From assembly GCA_028571685.1 (NCBI GenBank), contig CM053141.1:72029833-72093832 (forward strand): DNA of 64,000 bases. The letters run 5' to 3'. The notes beneath the pieces were generated by a model. The model made no database searches, was not told the origin of the DNA, and saw only the letters and a program-made list of their open reading frames with translations. Within the stretch, counting starts at the first letter, position 1. Each line of letters begins with the position of its first letter. A program made the position numbers and the translations under genes. Below, piece after piece: positions 23,467 to 35,222 of the stretch. The DNA comes from Heterohyrax brucei (lineage: Eukaryota > Chordata > Mammalia > Hyracoidea > Procaviidae).

Positions 23467-23661
23467 AAAGAAGGTTATTTTATTAGATTTGAAGGATACA
23501 GTTCTGGCGGTGGAGGGTCAAGGAAATGCTTCGAAGGGGAAAAGTTAGAGAAGAATTGGTTGATTTATTTGGCATAGTGAGGGGCAGAAACACTCAAAGG
23601 TATTTCTCTAAAAAGAAAACAAAGCAATAATATTTACAAGTGACTTTGTTGTTGAAGGAAA

Positions 23662-23822
23662 CCATGACCAAGTAGCGCTTAAGTCCTACGGCTGCTAAAC
23701 AAAAGGTTGGCAGTTCGAATCTGCCAGGTATTCCTTAGAAACTCTACGGAGCAGTTCTACACTGTCCTCAGGGTTGCTGTGAGTTGAAATCCACTCGATG
23801 GCAGTGGGTTTGATTTTGGTTT
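23662..23822 (+). mobile_element. AfroSINE
   Basis: Reads cctacggctgctaaacaaaa, ggcagttcgaatctgccagg and tccactcgatggcagtgggt with a GT/T-rich tail. Well preserved. Confidence 0.88.
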
Positions 23823-24464
23823 GTTGTGGAAGGAAATTGCCTTCAGGCTTGAATAGTTTGTCAGTCATGTTGGGTTTGAGCACAAAGAGTAGAGGCTTTC
23901 CTTAATTACTGTATTTTTCTTTTATCCTCACCAATGGATTAGCCCCATTATTTCATAAATGGTAAAGTCTAGGGGCTACTAACTAAATTTGCTTCATTTA
24001 AAATAAAGGAAAGATGCAAGACACACTGTTTTCTCAAAGGTATAGTCAGTGTTATGGAAAAGATACACACAGAGGGTGGGATAAAGGCTGAAAATGAAAG
24101 GAAGTTTTGGAATTTCCTAAGAAATAGCACAAATTTTATCAGCAGCATTGCAATTGAGAGGGAAGAGTCGGTTTCATGTCTGATATGGTGAAAAGATAGT
24201 TAGCATTCATTACCTATTTATTCATTTAATGTACACACATTGAGCGCGTTTATCAGGAAGACCCTTACTCTCAAAGAGTTCAGAGTTTTTCAGAAAACAT
24301 GTTGTATAACAGGCTACTACAAGGCCCTGTGATGACCGCCATAGTGCAAACACATCAAGGCATCATGCCAGCACACATAAATAAGAGACCTACCGGCTAC
24401 AAGGACAGGAAGAGGATGGCAGAAAAGAAAGCAAAAGGCCAGTGGGGAGGTAGATTAACTGTGA
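23823..24464. other. No gene or named repeat recognised
   Basis: Unique-looking sequence. Confidence 0.4.
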
Positions 24465-24655
24465 TCAGGCTGCAATTGCATTCTTACTCCATTATTTACT
24501 GGCCATGTCACCTACGGTAGTATCTCAGGTTCTTCATAAGACAAATGGGGACAATTATAGTATCCAAATCATAGTATGTTATGAAAACTAAATGAGACAG
24601 CATACAATAATTTATGTGAAGCAATAAGAGTGAACAGTGGCTGACATAACTTCTT
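24465..24655 (+). repeat. MIR SINE
   Basis: ttactggccatgtcacctac, ggttcttcataagacaaatg and aaaactaaatgagacagcat follow MIR order. Confidence 0.65.
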
Positions 24656-26309
24656 AAGAAATGCAAACTTACTGTTATTTGTCTGTTAACTAATGTTAGT
24701 CTCTATAGGTAGCAGAAAACGTGGCATTATCTTGAGAACAGCAATGAGGTAATAAGACTCACATGACGAGTGAAGAGAAAATAGATTGCAGTAAGACATG
24801 TGGCAGAGGGAAATGCAGATTTGAGAATCACTCAACAGAAGCATTTATAGAATTCAGTGACAGAATGAAGGATTTCAGTGGTCTCCCAGGTTTGGAACTC
24901 GGGACTGCAACAGATGGTGATAATATTAATCTGTGAAGGAAACATGTAAAAATACATAACTCTCTTTGAGAGTAATGGGAAGACAATGCATTCTTTTTTA
25001 AACATAACACCTTGAGGCTTGAGGGTACCCAAGTAACTTTCTGATGAGGCACTGAACAGACAATTAGAATCAAGTCTACATCTTTGAGAAGAAGTCTGGA
25101 CTAGAGAGACAATTTTGGGAATTATGGGTTTGGGTGAGATTATTCAGGGAGAAAGGATAGAACATGAACCTGAGAAAGACTAGAAACAAGTGGGAATGAA
25201 CTAGAGGGAAGGAGATTGCAGAACTCAAGGGAGAAGAGTTGAACCTGGAATCATCCTAATCAAGTATCACAAAAAGGCCAAGTGAAATGAACATGGAAAA
25301 TTCTGTTGGATCGGGCATTTCAGGTTCAGAGACTTCAATAGAAGCTTACGTGCGAAGGGAAAGAGAAAATAGCATAGGAGTTGAAGCATGATGCAAAATG
25401 GAGGGGAGATATTTTCTTTCCCTTCTCCTCCCTCCCCACTCCCCCTTTCCTTTCCCTTCTTTCTTTCAGAGTAAGGAAAACTGAGTATGTCTGCAAGCTA
25501 AAATAAAGGCGAGAGAATTCATGTTGAACTTGCAGTAGCGTTGTGTTATACTGCAATAGTTGTGGCTTTCATTCAGACAGGCTGACCTAGACACTGCTTT
25601 TGGAGTTAAAATGAGTAAATCCAAATCTAGATGCTATCTCTCCTGTGTGTTGAGGTCAGCTGCATAGCCTTCCAGAACTAATTGTAATTTTTGAATAATG
25701 AAAGTGAACCAAGACTCATCAGGAAGGCAATTTAGGGAGGGGAAAAAAATACGAATATAATAAAAGATTAAAGCAGATTAAGAGGAACTGAAACTCAGGA
25801 AACTATGAAAAGGGAAAGAAGTGAAGTCTTCTGAATCAAGCCTCTGCCAGTCTGGATATGTATCCTGTTTGCTCTCAAATGCTTTTCTCTTAATGTGCTG
25901 TGATCTTCATACAACAGGAAATAAGGGGTCATATTTTTAAACCCATAAATACCTCACTTGTTCTGTAGTCTTTCTCTTGATTTTGACCCTGAGCTTTTCT
26001 TTCCTGTCAAAATGCACTGTGTGTTTTTTGACTTCTGCCTCAAAGCTCCTCTCTAATTTTGCTATCTCTTCTTAGACACTAGGTCCTCTGCAACCTAGCG
26101 ACTTACTTGTATTGCCTTTGTGAAACACAACCGTCTCCTGTTCTTTACTGTTCCAGTCTACAGGGTTATTTTTGCTCATGATTTTCTTTCAAAATGCCAC
26201 AAAAAGTATTGGAGTATATTGATGATAAAGATCTGGGCAAAAATTAAACACAGAATTGTTTAATCTCTTCCCTAAATGTTACTATCACTTACGATGTAAT
26301 TTTAAAAGG
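24656..26309. other. No gene or named repeat recognised
   Basis: Unique-looking sequence with a CT-rich run at about 25416-25462. Small ORFs (81, 73 codons) have no domain. Confidence 0.4.
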
Positions 26310-26500
26310 CTCTGAGTAGCACAGATGCTTAAGCACTCAGCTGCTAACCAAAAGGTTGGCAATTTGAACCCTCCTACAGCTGCTAACCAAAAGGTCAGCA
26401 GTTCAAATCCACCAGGCACTCGTTGGAAACTCTATGGGGCAATTCTACTCTGTCCTTTAGGGTCGCTATCAACTTGATGGCAACAGGTTTGGTCTGTTTT
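26310..26500 (+). mobile_element. AfroSINE with an internal 39-bp duplication
   Basis: The block beginning cagctgctaaccaaaaggt occurs at 26339 and again 39 bp later at 26378. The second copy continues into a normal body (gttcaaatccaccaggcact) and ends at caacttgatggcaacaggtt. The 5' copy is truncated within aatttgaaccctcct. Confidence 0.85.
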
Positions 26501-26523
26501 GAGTTTAGAGGCATTTTGGAAGA

Positions 26524-26638
26524 AAAACCTGGTGATTGCTTTCAAAGGTTCACAACCATGAAAAATCTATGGAGCACAGTTCTACTCTGTAGCACGTAAA
26601 ATCAACTTGAAGGCAATTAGTTTAGTTGATTTTGTTTT
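26524..26638 (+). mobile_element. AfroSINE (longer-body subtype, 5'-truncated)
   Basis: Contains cctggtgattgctttcaaag, the subtype central block, then gcacagttctactctgtagc and aatcaacttgaaggcaatta. It lies 24 bp after another AfroSINE in the same orientation. Confidence 0.75.
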
Positions 26639-26749
26639 TTATAATTGTAGCCAAATGTGCTTTTATAACTTGAAGGAGTAATTAGAAATCCAAAGTCATT
26701 TTTTAAGAAAAGTACCTTTAACAATTTCTTCTAATTCCAGATGAAAGCA

Positions 26750-26889
26750 GAAACCATAAACAAAATGAAATATGAGAAAATATTTTCAACTCATACCTCC
26801 TTAATATACAATAGGCTCTTAAGAATCAAAGTGAAATGTTCCAGTGATAATTAAAATAAATGTGTATGGGCAAAAGGAATGAGTACACA

Positions 26890-26938
<49 letters not shown>

Positions 26939-27640
26939 TAGAAATATGAATGATCCTAAAGAAATGGGAAAACGCACAGCTTTATTCACAAGAAGAGAAA
27001 TGCAAATTAAAACAAGAGAGCATTTTACGCTTGCCAGTTTGGGGAAGAAAATCCCAAGAGTTTAACAGCACACTTTGTCAGTGAGACTACTGGGAAATAG
27101 TGACTCTCATACTTTGCATATAGAAGTGCAAAATAACCTGAATAACCTTGAAGGAAAGGGATATTAAGATTTATCAAAATTACACATGCTTTTACCCTTT
27201 CACTCTGAATTCTAACTGCTAGGAATCTTGCCTACAGATACCCCTGCACAAATATAAGATGATTTATAGTGAAGAATACTCATTGTGGCATTGCTTGTAA
27301 CAGAAAAAGATTGGAAAGCATCCAAGTGACAGCAATAGAATATTGGTTGAGTAAAATGTTGTACATCCTTAAAATGTAGTAGCATGCAGCCATAAAAAGA
27401 AATATTACTATAAAATAAAAAGGATCACAATGTCCCAAGAGAAAGAGGTCTCTAGGTAATATTAAGTTAAAAATGCAAAAGACATGTGATATGGTATTAC
27501 CTGTGTAACAAAATGGAGTGATATAAACATACATATAAATGCTTACATGTACAGAAAGCGATGTCAAAGTTTATTTTAGTAGTCATACTGTCATGACTGT
27601 CTTGAGACAGTTTCCTTTATAGTCCTTTATGTAAAGTAGA
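26750..27640 (+). mobile_element. Old L1 ORF2 3' end, containing a (CA)n tract
   Basis: Typical late L1 ORF2 / 3' end order: agaagagaaatgcaaattaa near 26990, then a tgctaggaatcttgcctaca stretch near 27217, then aaagattggaaagcatccaa at 27306 and tgtagtagcatgcagccata near 27377. Fully decayed; no frame survives. Confidence 0.7.
26893..26936. repeat. (CA)n microsatellite, about 22 units
   Basis: An uninterrupted CA run starting at about 26893, expanded inside the L1 remnant. Likely polymorphic. Confidence 0.95.
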
Positions 27641-28237
27641 TAAAAACTGTGTTAATATTATTAGGATGTAAGATTCAATGTGAAACAAAATTCCAATTAT
27701 AAAATCAAAGAAATTCAGTAAAAACAATATAATGTTAAAAATAAATTGGTAATATCAGTATGATGCAATAGTTTTTAAAAAATGCATGTTTCTGTTTCTC
27801 TATCTAGCACTAAAATGACCTAGAAAACAGTTTAACCTAGGTGGTTTATACACTTCTTGTGCCCAGAATTTGAGTTTTAATATAATTTTCCCCAAAGGAA
27901 ACCACGATTCTTTAAGAAATATCTGAGATTAGATGTCTTGGGACACGAAGGATGTAAATGATAAGCAAAGAAGCTTTCACAGATTAACAGGATCATACCA
28001 AATAGTACAGAATTGAGTCTGCGGAGCTTTCAACCGGTCAAATACGTAACAAGAACAGTATCAAAAAGAACAATGTTTGTATCTCACTGGAACACATTAA
28101 AATTGTGAACATGTGTGTTATAAGAACACTCAAGTAGAAAGCTACAAAAAAATACATTAGGCACTGTTTCAGGAGACTATTGAAGTGACACAACTTTGAC
28201 AAACAAAAATATAAGGAGATCAACCAAAACAAACAAA
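27641..28237. other. No gene or named repeat recognised
   Basis: A/T-rich sequence without recognisable coding domains. Confidence 0.4.
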
Positions 28238-28388
28238 TCAGACCCATTGTTACCAATTCGATTCCAGCTCACAGCAACCCAGCAGGACAGAGTAGAATTG
28301 CCCCATACAGTCTCTAAGGAGTGGCTGGTGGATTTGAACTATTGACCTTTTGGTTAGCAGACATAGCTTGTAACCACTATGCCTATCC
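28238..28388 (-). mobile_element. AfroSINE
   Basis: Reversed: accaattcgattccagctca, agtagaattgccccatacag, cttttggttagcagacatag, gtaaccactatgcc at the head end. Confidence 0.85.
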
Positions 28389-28411
28389 CTGTCACTGCCC
28401 CCCAAAACAAG

Positions 28412-28518
28412 AAAACCCACTGCTGTTCTGTCAGTTCCAACTCAGCAACGCCGTAGGTCAGAGTAAGACTGTTCCATAGTGCTTTCAAGGCTATAAGCCT
28501 TTACTGGAGCAGACTGTA
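28412..28518 (-). mobile_element. AfroSINE (longer-body subtype, partial)
   Basis: Reversed 3' end followed by tttcaaggctataagccttt and actggagcagactgtacatc, the central segment of the longer subtype. The head is missing. Confidence 0.7.
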
Positions 28519-29004
28519 CATCTTTCTTCATAGAGTAATCAAATATTTCATCATGAATTGTTAAATACGAATTCTAGGAAACTTGAAATAGGGAGAACAA
28601 CTATTCCAAAAACAGCTAAATATTCTTCTGTCGTTTATGAAGAACTGCTCAGAGTGTGATTTTTCCACCTTCCAAACTGTTCCTAAGTCCTATTTATATA
28701 ATTCCACTCTAGCACTAGAAGGCTGAGTGAAGAATGGCCTTTAGCATAAATGTAGTAGTGTTGGTCTTCTTCCTCCCTTCGCATTGCATAAGAACCTAAC
28801 CCTACCAGCCAGCAGACAAAAAGAAAATTGCATGAGAATTTGCATTTGGAATGCCTGTGGAGAATATCAGATGACACTGAGATTAGACACTCATGCTTTG
28901 GTCTTCTGTAAACTCCTATAGTTGCTCCTTGCAGAGTTTTAAGTTGGCCAGACCTGCTTTCATAGCAACATAGAGCTGGTAGTTCTGCCTCAACTTTGCT
29001 GTTT
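28519..29004. other. No gene or named repeat recognised
   Basis: Unique-looking sequence between an AfroSINE and an RTE. Confidence 0.4.
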
Positions 29005-30870
29005 ATTTTCGTTGCTAGGTGCTGTCAAGTCAGTTTTAACTGAGAGCCACCCTGTGTACAACAGAACAAAAAACTGCCTGGTCCTGTACCATTCTCAAAA
29101 TTGTTGTTGTGGTTGAGCGTGTTGTTGCATCCACTATGTCAATCCATCTTGTTGAAGGTCTTCCTTCTTGTTTGCTGACTGTCTACTTTACCAAGCATGG
29201 TATTCTTTCCCAAGGACTGATCCCTCTTGATAACTTGTTGCAAACATGTGACACATAGTCTCGTCATCCTTGCTCCTAGGGATCATTCTGTCTGTACTTC
29301 TTCCAAGACAGATTTGTCTCTTCTTTCGACAGCCCATGGTATATTTAATATTGTTCAACATCACCATAATTCCAAGACTTCAATTCTTCTTCGGCCTTCC
29401 CTACTCATTGTACAGTCTTCACATGCATATGAGGCAACGAAAACATCATGGCTTGTGTCAGGCACACCTTAGTTTTCAAGGTGATGTCTTAGCTTTTTAG
29501 AAGTTTAGTCTTCTGCAGCAGATCTACTCAATGCAATGCTTCATTTTTCTTGACTGCTTCTTTCATGGGCTTTGATTGTGGATCCAAGTAAAATGAAATC
29601 TTTGACAAACTCACTATTTTCTTTGTTTATCATGATGTTGTTCATTGGTCCAGTTGTATTTTTTTTTTTTTTTTTTATGTTGAGATGGAGTCAGTACTTA
29701 AAGCTGTGGTCTTGGATCTTTGCCAGTAAGAGCTTCAAGTCTTCTTCACTTTCAGCAAGCAAGTTTGTGTCATTTGCATATCACAGTTTGTTAATGTGCC
29801 TTCCAGTAATCATGATGGTTTGTTCTTCTTCATACAGTCCAGCTCAGCATACAAATTGTGTAAGTGTGGTGAAAGGATACAACTCTGACTTTAAGCCACA
29901 AAGTATTCACTTGCGTTGTCTGGAACAACCAGTTCTTGGTCTAAGCACAGGTTTTTCATGAGCACAATTAAGTGCTCTGAGATTCCCATTCTTCACAATG
30001 TTATCCATAATTTGTTAGGATCCACAGAGTTAAATGACTTTGCATTCAATGAAACACTGGTAAACATCTTTCTGGTGTTTCCTGCTTTCAACCAGGTATC
30101 CCTCATTCTACATCTTCTTCTGAATGCAGCTTTACTTTTCAGTGGTTTCCTGTTGATATACTGCTACAGCCACTTTTGAATGATTTTCAGCAAAATTTTA
30201 CTTGTGTGTGCTATTAATGATATGTCTGATAATTTTCACCTTTGATGGGCTCACCTTTCCTGGGATAAGCATAAATATGGATCTCCTCCAGTTGGCTGTC
30301 TTCTAAATTTCTTGACATAGACAAGTGAGCATGTCCAGTGGTGTATCTGTTTGTTGAAATATCTCAGTTGATATCCCAGCAATTTTTGGAATCTTGGTTT
30401 TTTGACACCTTTGGTGCAACTTGGACCTCTTTCTTCAGTATCAGAGCTTCTTGGTTATATGCTCCCTCCTGAAGTGGTTGAACATCAACCATTTCTCTTT
30501 GGTATAGTGACTCTAGAGTATTCCTTCCGTCTTATTTTGATGCTTCCTGGGTCTCTTAGCATTTTCCCCAACATTGCAATTCGAGTCTTGAATTTTCTCT
30601 TCAATTCTTTCAGCTTGAAGAGTGCCAAACATGTTCTTTCCTTTTGGTTTTCTAACTCAGCGTCTTTGCTATATTCATTATAATACTTTACTTTGTCTTT
30701 CAAGGTGCACTTTCAAGTCTTTGGTTTAGCTCTTTTTTAAAAATCATTTCTGTCATTTGATCTAGCTACTCTACATTCATTTTGGTCTTTTCTTTCTTTC
30801 CTGTCTTTTTAATGATCTTTAATCTTATTATGTATGAGGTTCTTGACGTCACTTCCCAATCTGTTTTCAG
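29005..30870 (-). mobile_element. RTE-clade LINE, long decayed copy
   Basis: Reversed RTE from its 3' tail (cgttgctaggtgctgtcaag at about 29010) back through the reverse transcriptase into the linker. Landmarks are atgtcaatccatcttgttga at about 29136 and tcagcatacaaattgtgtaa near 29844. A 72-codon minus frame at 30485-30703 carries KYYNEYSKDAELENQ and ALFKLKELKRKF, the same linker seen at about 2917-3240. It ends near tgacgtcacttcccaatctg. No full-length frame remains. Confidence 0.85.
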
Positions 30871-31303
30871 TGTTTACTGACTTTGATGTTTATTAATATT
30901 AAATAGTAATCATTCTGAAGGTCCCTGGGAAGGCAGTTTGTCCAAATGGAAAAGGCGGGGCAATTTGCAAGAGGAAAGTGCACCTATAGATCTGAAGGTT
31001 GCACCCCTTTCCCCTGAAGCCTCTGATCTGACCAGCAATTTCCAATACTTCTGCTTCTGTGGTCTAGGTCAGGGTGCTGGCTGGACTCTGGTTTTATGTT
31101 TCTTGAAGGTAGCAGACATTGAATTTTTAATTTATTACATAGAAGCCATACTTTCTTACTTAAATGTTAGACAAAAGCCCACAGAACACTTGAGAAAAGG
31201 CAGTGAGTTTCTTCCCTAATGGTTTTTGTTGACCAAATAAAAGACAGCAGTGACCTCAGAAGCAACTCAAAGAAATAGAAATAAATAAATATACATATAT
31301 ATA
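30871..31303. other. No gene recognised
   Basis: Unique-looking sequence. The 93-codon plus frame 30938-31219 has no known domain. A short TA run at about 31290 precedes an AfroSINE. Confidence 0.4.
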
Positions 31304-31450
31304 TAAACCCACTGCCGTCAAGTCAGGTCCAACTCATGGTGACCCTAGAGGTCAGAGTAGAGCTGCCCCATAAAGTTTCCAACGAGCACCAGAGGATTTG
31401 AACTGCCGAACTTTCAGTTAGCAGACATGGCACATTACCCAGCATGCCTA
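31304..31450 (-). mobile_element. AfroSINE
   Basis: Reversed: aacccactgccgtcaagtca, agtagagctgccccataaag, cttttcagttagcagac-type head with eroded end. Confidence 0.85.
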
Positions 31451-31819
31451 GCTCCTTTAGGATGATAGTTCTTCTGGGGACATAGTTGGTATCTCAGACC
31501 AGAGGGCTGGGCAAGGGGGAGGGGCTTATTAAATTCCAATTCTAATTGACATTTGGGCTGGACAATTACCGCTGGCCAATAACACTGTTTCCTTGGGGGA
31601 AAATCAAATTACACTGTTGGCAGAAAAAGGGGACTGAAAAGGAGGCCAAGGAACCACAAAACATCTGGAGAAAGCTATGTGAAGAAACCTCGAGTGAAGA
31701 GTTCACAAGAATAAATAGTTGCAAAGAGAAGAGAAGACAATGGAACACAAACGGCAAAGAGTTACAGGTGGAAGAAGGTAACTCAGGGAAGGAAGAGATA
31801 CTCATTCAAGCATTTGTGT
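31451..31819. other. No gene recognised
   Basis: Open frames of 95 (+) and 79 (-) codons overlap on opposite strands at 31546-31833 without recognised domains. The composition is lysine/glutamate-rich because the DNA is purine-rich. Confidence 0.4.
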
Positions 31820-32155
31820 CTTCAAAGTGTTAGGTTTCATGCTAGGTACTACAGATATAATGAGGAGAAGACAGAGTCACAGTCTTGTTGGAGCTTTAGG
31901 ATTACTAGGGGAGATAGGCATGTGTCAAATAACCCAAACATCAAAGTCACAGCTGTGTAAGTACTGCAGATGACAGGTACTCAGTGGCATAAGACTGCAT
32001 AATGAGGAGATTGATCTGAGTCAACGATGTCATGGAAATTTTCTGTAAAGAAGTGAGACTCAAGCTGAGTGTTGAAGCAGAAGTGAGACAGAATTCAAGG
32101 CAGCAGGAACAGTCTAAGCAAAAGTCCAGAGGTAAAAAGAGTACTGTTTACTCAC
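31820..32155 (+). repeat. Ancient mammalian interspersed repeat (name not recalled)
   Basis: Order of blocks: ctaggtactacagatataat, then gttggagctttaggattact, then ctcaagctgagtgttgaagc, then caggaacagtctaagcaaaa. I recognise this as a mammal-wide repeat ('...gagcttacagtctagtgg...aagctgagtcttgaagg...') but cannot name it with certainty. Confidence 0.5.
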
Positions 32156-32755
32156 AGAATCAAAGAAGGCCAGAGTGTGAAAGGGTGCCTGCTCTAAGAG
32201 TGGTCTCTACCCTGTTGAAAATGATGGCTCTTTACTTGGCAGGGGAAGCTGGCTGATATCTGTATACTTTCTCTCAGTCTGGTAATCCAGAGTCTGTATC
32301 ATAACTGCTGTACGCCAAACTGGGACAGCGTGGTTCATAGCTAACATCTGACTGTGTGCTTGTTAAAGATTGAGTATTATTTTATTCTAGACTCTGAGTT
32401 AAGATCTTATGCTTTAAGCTGTTCATATTCTTCAGGTCACAGTTTTTAATTGGTCTGTGGTAGAGAAATATAACACTGGTTTGATCAATCCATTAATTTT
32501 GAGACAAGATCCACCAGAGTACGGAAGCTCTTTTGAAACCAGAACTATTATAGACTATCATGAGTTGTGGAGCCCTTTCTAGCCAAGATATTTTCTCTTA
32601 GTTTTTTTGAAATTCAACAATAGAGGTTCACAGTAAGTTAAAACCAAACAGAAATCATCTCTTGCCTTGTTATTTCACCCATCCATTAACCCATGAGAAT
32701 GTCCTTTAGCTCTCAAGTCTAGCTTATTTTTCCAATAACATTTTAAGTCTGGAAT
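32156..32755. other. No gene or named repeat recognised
   Basis: Unique-looking sequence. Confidence 0.4.
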
Positions 32756-32769
32756 CCACAATAGGAATA

Positions 32770-32925
32770 CAAAACCCCAAACCAAACCCACTCCTGTCAA
32801 GTCGATCCCAACTCATAGTGATGCTATAGGGCAAAGTAGAACTGCTCCATAGAGTTTCCAAGGAGCGCCTGGAGGATTGGAACTGCTGATCTTTCGGTTA
32901 GCAGCCATATCACTTAACCACTATG
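32770..32925 (-). mobile_element. AfroSINE with perfect 14-bp target duplication
   Basis: Reversed copy flanked by ccacaataggaata at 32756-32769 and 32926-32939. The head ends at ttaaccactatg, so the first bases of the SINE may be missing or shared with the duplication. Confidence 0.92.
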
Positions 32926-32939
32926 CCACAATAGGAATA

Positions 32940-33845
32940 AATAAGTTTTAAATCACAGTGTTCCTCTAGTGGTGAGACCCCTACCCAATTTCATCCTACT
33001 AAGAATATCATTAAGATCATGATCCTTCCATGTGTTTGTTGCTTCCTCTCAGCCATTATTTCCAAGCAGAGACGGTCTAGGTCCCAAAATTCTCAATCTT
33101 GGGAGAAATTCCAAGTTAGTAACAGCTAACCAATGTCACAACAATGACCATAATGAGTAAAGATAGGTTTATGACAGATGCAACTTCAATCTTAAAGTGG
33201 GAAACTGTGCATGTGTCCTGTTTCTGTTTTACTTGTAACTGATTAGTGACTTAGATGAGCTGCGTCAGCACCTGTTATCTGCCCCAACAAAGAAGACAAA
33301 TGTCTTTTAGGTAGTCAGGTGCTGCTATGCTGTTACCTGAGTGTCAGCCTCCCCCAAATTTGCCTGTATCCATGAAATTTTGGGATAGAACATTTAGGAA
33401 ATTCCATAGTAGCCTTTAGAACCTCTACACAAATCATTTAATGGTGAGCTGATTTGTATGGCAAAATCAGTCCAGCTTTTCCCTTTACCTTCTATCTTTC
33501 TTTAGACTATGTCAAATTGTTACCTAATACTAGATTTTAATGGTGGTTCCCTCTCATTATTTAACTAATGACTCTAGATATTAATGGTGTATGTTAACAC
33601 TACTAACCGTTGGGATATAACTTCTATTTGTAGAGTCTAATTCAACAAAGACTAGGAGGCAGTACTTTGTCCTAAGACCTTGCAAAAGGATAGAGCGAGC
33701 TATAAAACGGCTCCTGTTCTAACATCTTAAAGCCTGTTGAGGAAGAAAAATATAATGCGCACATAACACACAAAATTAGAGGGCCATGCTATTGTTGGTT
33801 AGGACTTTACTGTTCATTAAAGCTTTGTAGCTTTTACTATTGTAT
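32940..33845. other. No gene or named repeat recognised
   Basis: Unique-looking sequence; no ORF above 60 codons reported in it. Confidence 0.45.
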
Positions 33846-33980
33846 GACACCAAATTGATTCTGACTCGCAATGACCCTAGAAGACAGAGTGGAATTACCG
33901 CATGGGGTTTCCAAGAAAAGCTGGTGGATTTGAACAACTGACCATTCAGTTAGTAGCCAGAGCTCCTAACCACTGGAGCT
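33846..33980 (-). mobile_element. AfroSINE
   Basis: Reversed: attgattctgactcgcaatg, acagagtggaattaccgcat, tcagttagtagccagagctc. Slightly truncated at the 3' end. Confidence 0.8.
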
Positions 33981-34239
33981 TTAAGTGCACATAATTTGAA
34001 GTTTTTCTATAAGGGTTATTTCCTCACCTTCTCTCTGCCTCTACATTCCTGAAATTCTGGTTCTGTCCTTGCACCCTTAGAAGGCATAAAGCTCCATCCA
34101 TTCAAATCAGCAATTAACTCACCCCTAAGCATTTCTCAAATTTAGGAATTTCACAGACGATTTCAGAAGTTAAGAAGGAGAGATTGTATCTTGGAGTCCT
34201 CCTCTTCTTGCTCATTCACTGGTTACGTCCTCCTTAACC

Positions 34240-34385
34240 AAACCAGTTGTCTTCCAGCTGATTCCAACTCAGGACCTCCCTGACATATACATGTGTCAGA
34301 GTAGAACTGGACCCCATATGATTTCCAATGGCTGAGTTTTCAGACGTAGATTGCAAGGCCATTCTTCTAAGGCGCTGTTAACTGT
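34240..34385 (-). mobile_element. AfroSINE (subtype with tgtgtcagagtagaact body)
   Basis: Reversed: cttccagctgattccaactc, catgtgtcagagtagaactg, tttccaatggctgagttttc, then gattgcaaggccattcttct. The same body is seen at 37022-37140 and 60550-60730. Confidence 0.75.
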
Positions 34386-34499
34386 TTGTACCAGCCAAGG
34401 CTTCCCACGCCTTGTTTTCTCTTCCTTTTCTTCAGCCTTTGGGGTAACCTGTATATTCTTCCTCTTTCCCATGCTAAATTGTTCACATGACACTGTAGA

Positions 34500-34700
34500 T
34501 GCTGTAGGCCAAAACAGCGGAGAGGCGAGGGGTATGGTACTATAGAGATACAGCCTGTGGGGCTTTCTTGCTGTCTTGGTTTCCTTCAGAGGCAAATCAC
34601 AGATAAATACATTTTTGTACATGGAAGGTGATTCCAGGAAGCAAGGATAAACAAGAGGAAGTGAGACAAGAAAGGGAAAGAGGCCAACAAAGGATGCGCA
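34500..34700 (-). repeat. Possible old LTR or LINE 3' end
   Basis: On the minus strand the order cttcctggaatcaccttcca, then gtatttatctgtgatttgcc, then aaggaaaccaagacagc resembles the 3' end of an ancient mammalian repeat. The 140-codon minus frame 34296-34718 spans this and the adjacent SINE, so it is not a gene. Confidence 0.35.
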
Positions 34701-34719
34701 ACCGCAGCACAATCCCACC

Positions 34720-35059
34720 GGGGGTCCTTGGGAGAGAGTGTTAAAGGTGTATTTTCAAAAGCTCAAGCCATGCATCCCACCACGTAAACGTGAAATAATC
34801 AGGTAGCCAAGGTTTTATTTAGTTCATCTGTTATTATGGGAGCCAGTAAAATGTTAAAACAAGTTCAAATGAAGTCTTCATGGAATTCCTACCGGCGAAA
34901 GGTATTTGTATTAATGCTTGTGACCTTAAAAATGTCCTTAGACAAAGAATCTCTCAGAAGTGTTGGTGGTAAGAAACGCCCTGTGTGTAGACATGAATGC
35001 TGAGAAGAACCGAAGGAGATGGAAGAGGAGGAGGGGGGCCGATAGCGTCTAGTAGCCTT
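34720..35059. other. No gene recognised
   Basis: Unique-looking sequence with a short G-rich patch near 35035. Confidence 0.4.
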
Positions 35060-35222
35060 CTCTTTTTCATCTATATGTTGATTTGCCTGTCTCCTGCTTT
35101 TCACCTCAATGTAAGTAGCCTGAAGGCCAGGAAATCTCTGTCTTATTCACTCTCTCCCCAGCACAGCCTATTATCCGATACATACTACGTGCTCAACAAA
35201 TATATGATGAATGTTTCAAGGC
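35060..35222 (+). repeat. L2 LINE 3' end
   Basis: Blocks gtttgcctgtctcctg-like at 35080, ctgaaggccaggaaatctct at 35121 and cgtgctcaacaaatatatga at 35189 are in L2 3'-end order. Confidence 0.65.

Noticed and set aside
34296..34718. 140-codon minus-strand ORF, one of the longest here
   Set aside because: Its C-terminal third is the reversed AfroSINE at 34240-34385 and the rest lies in a probable old repeat. No recognisable domain.
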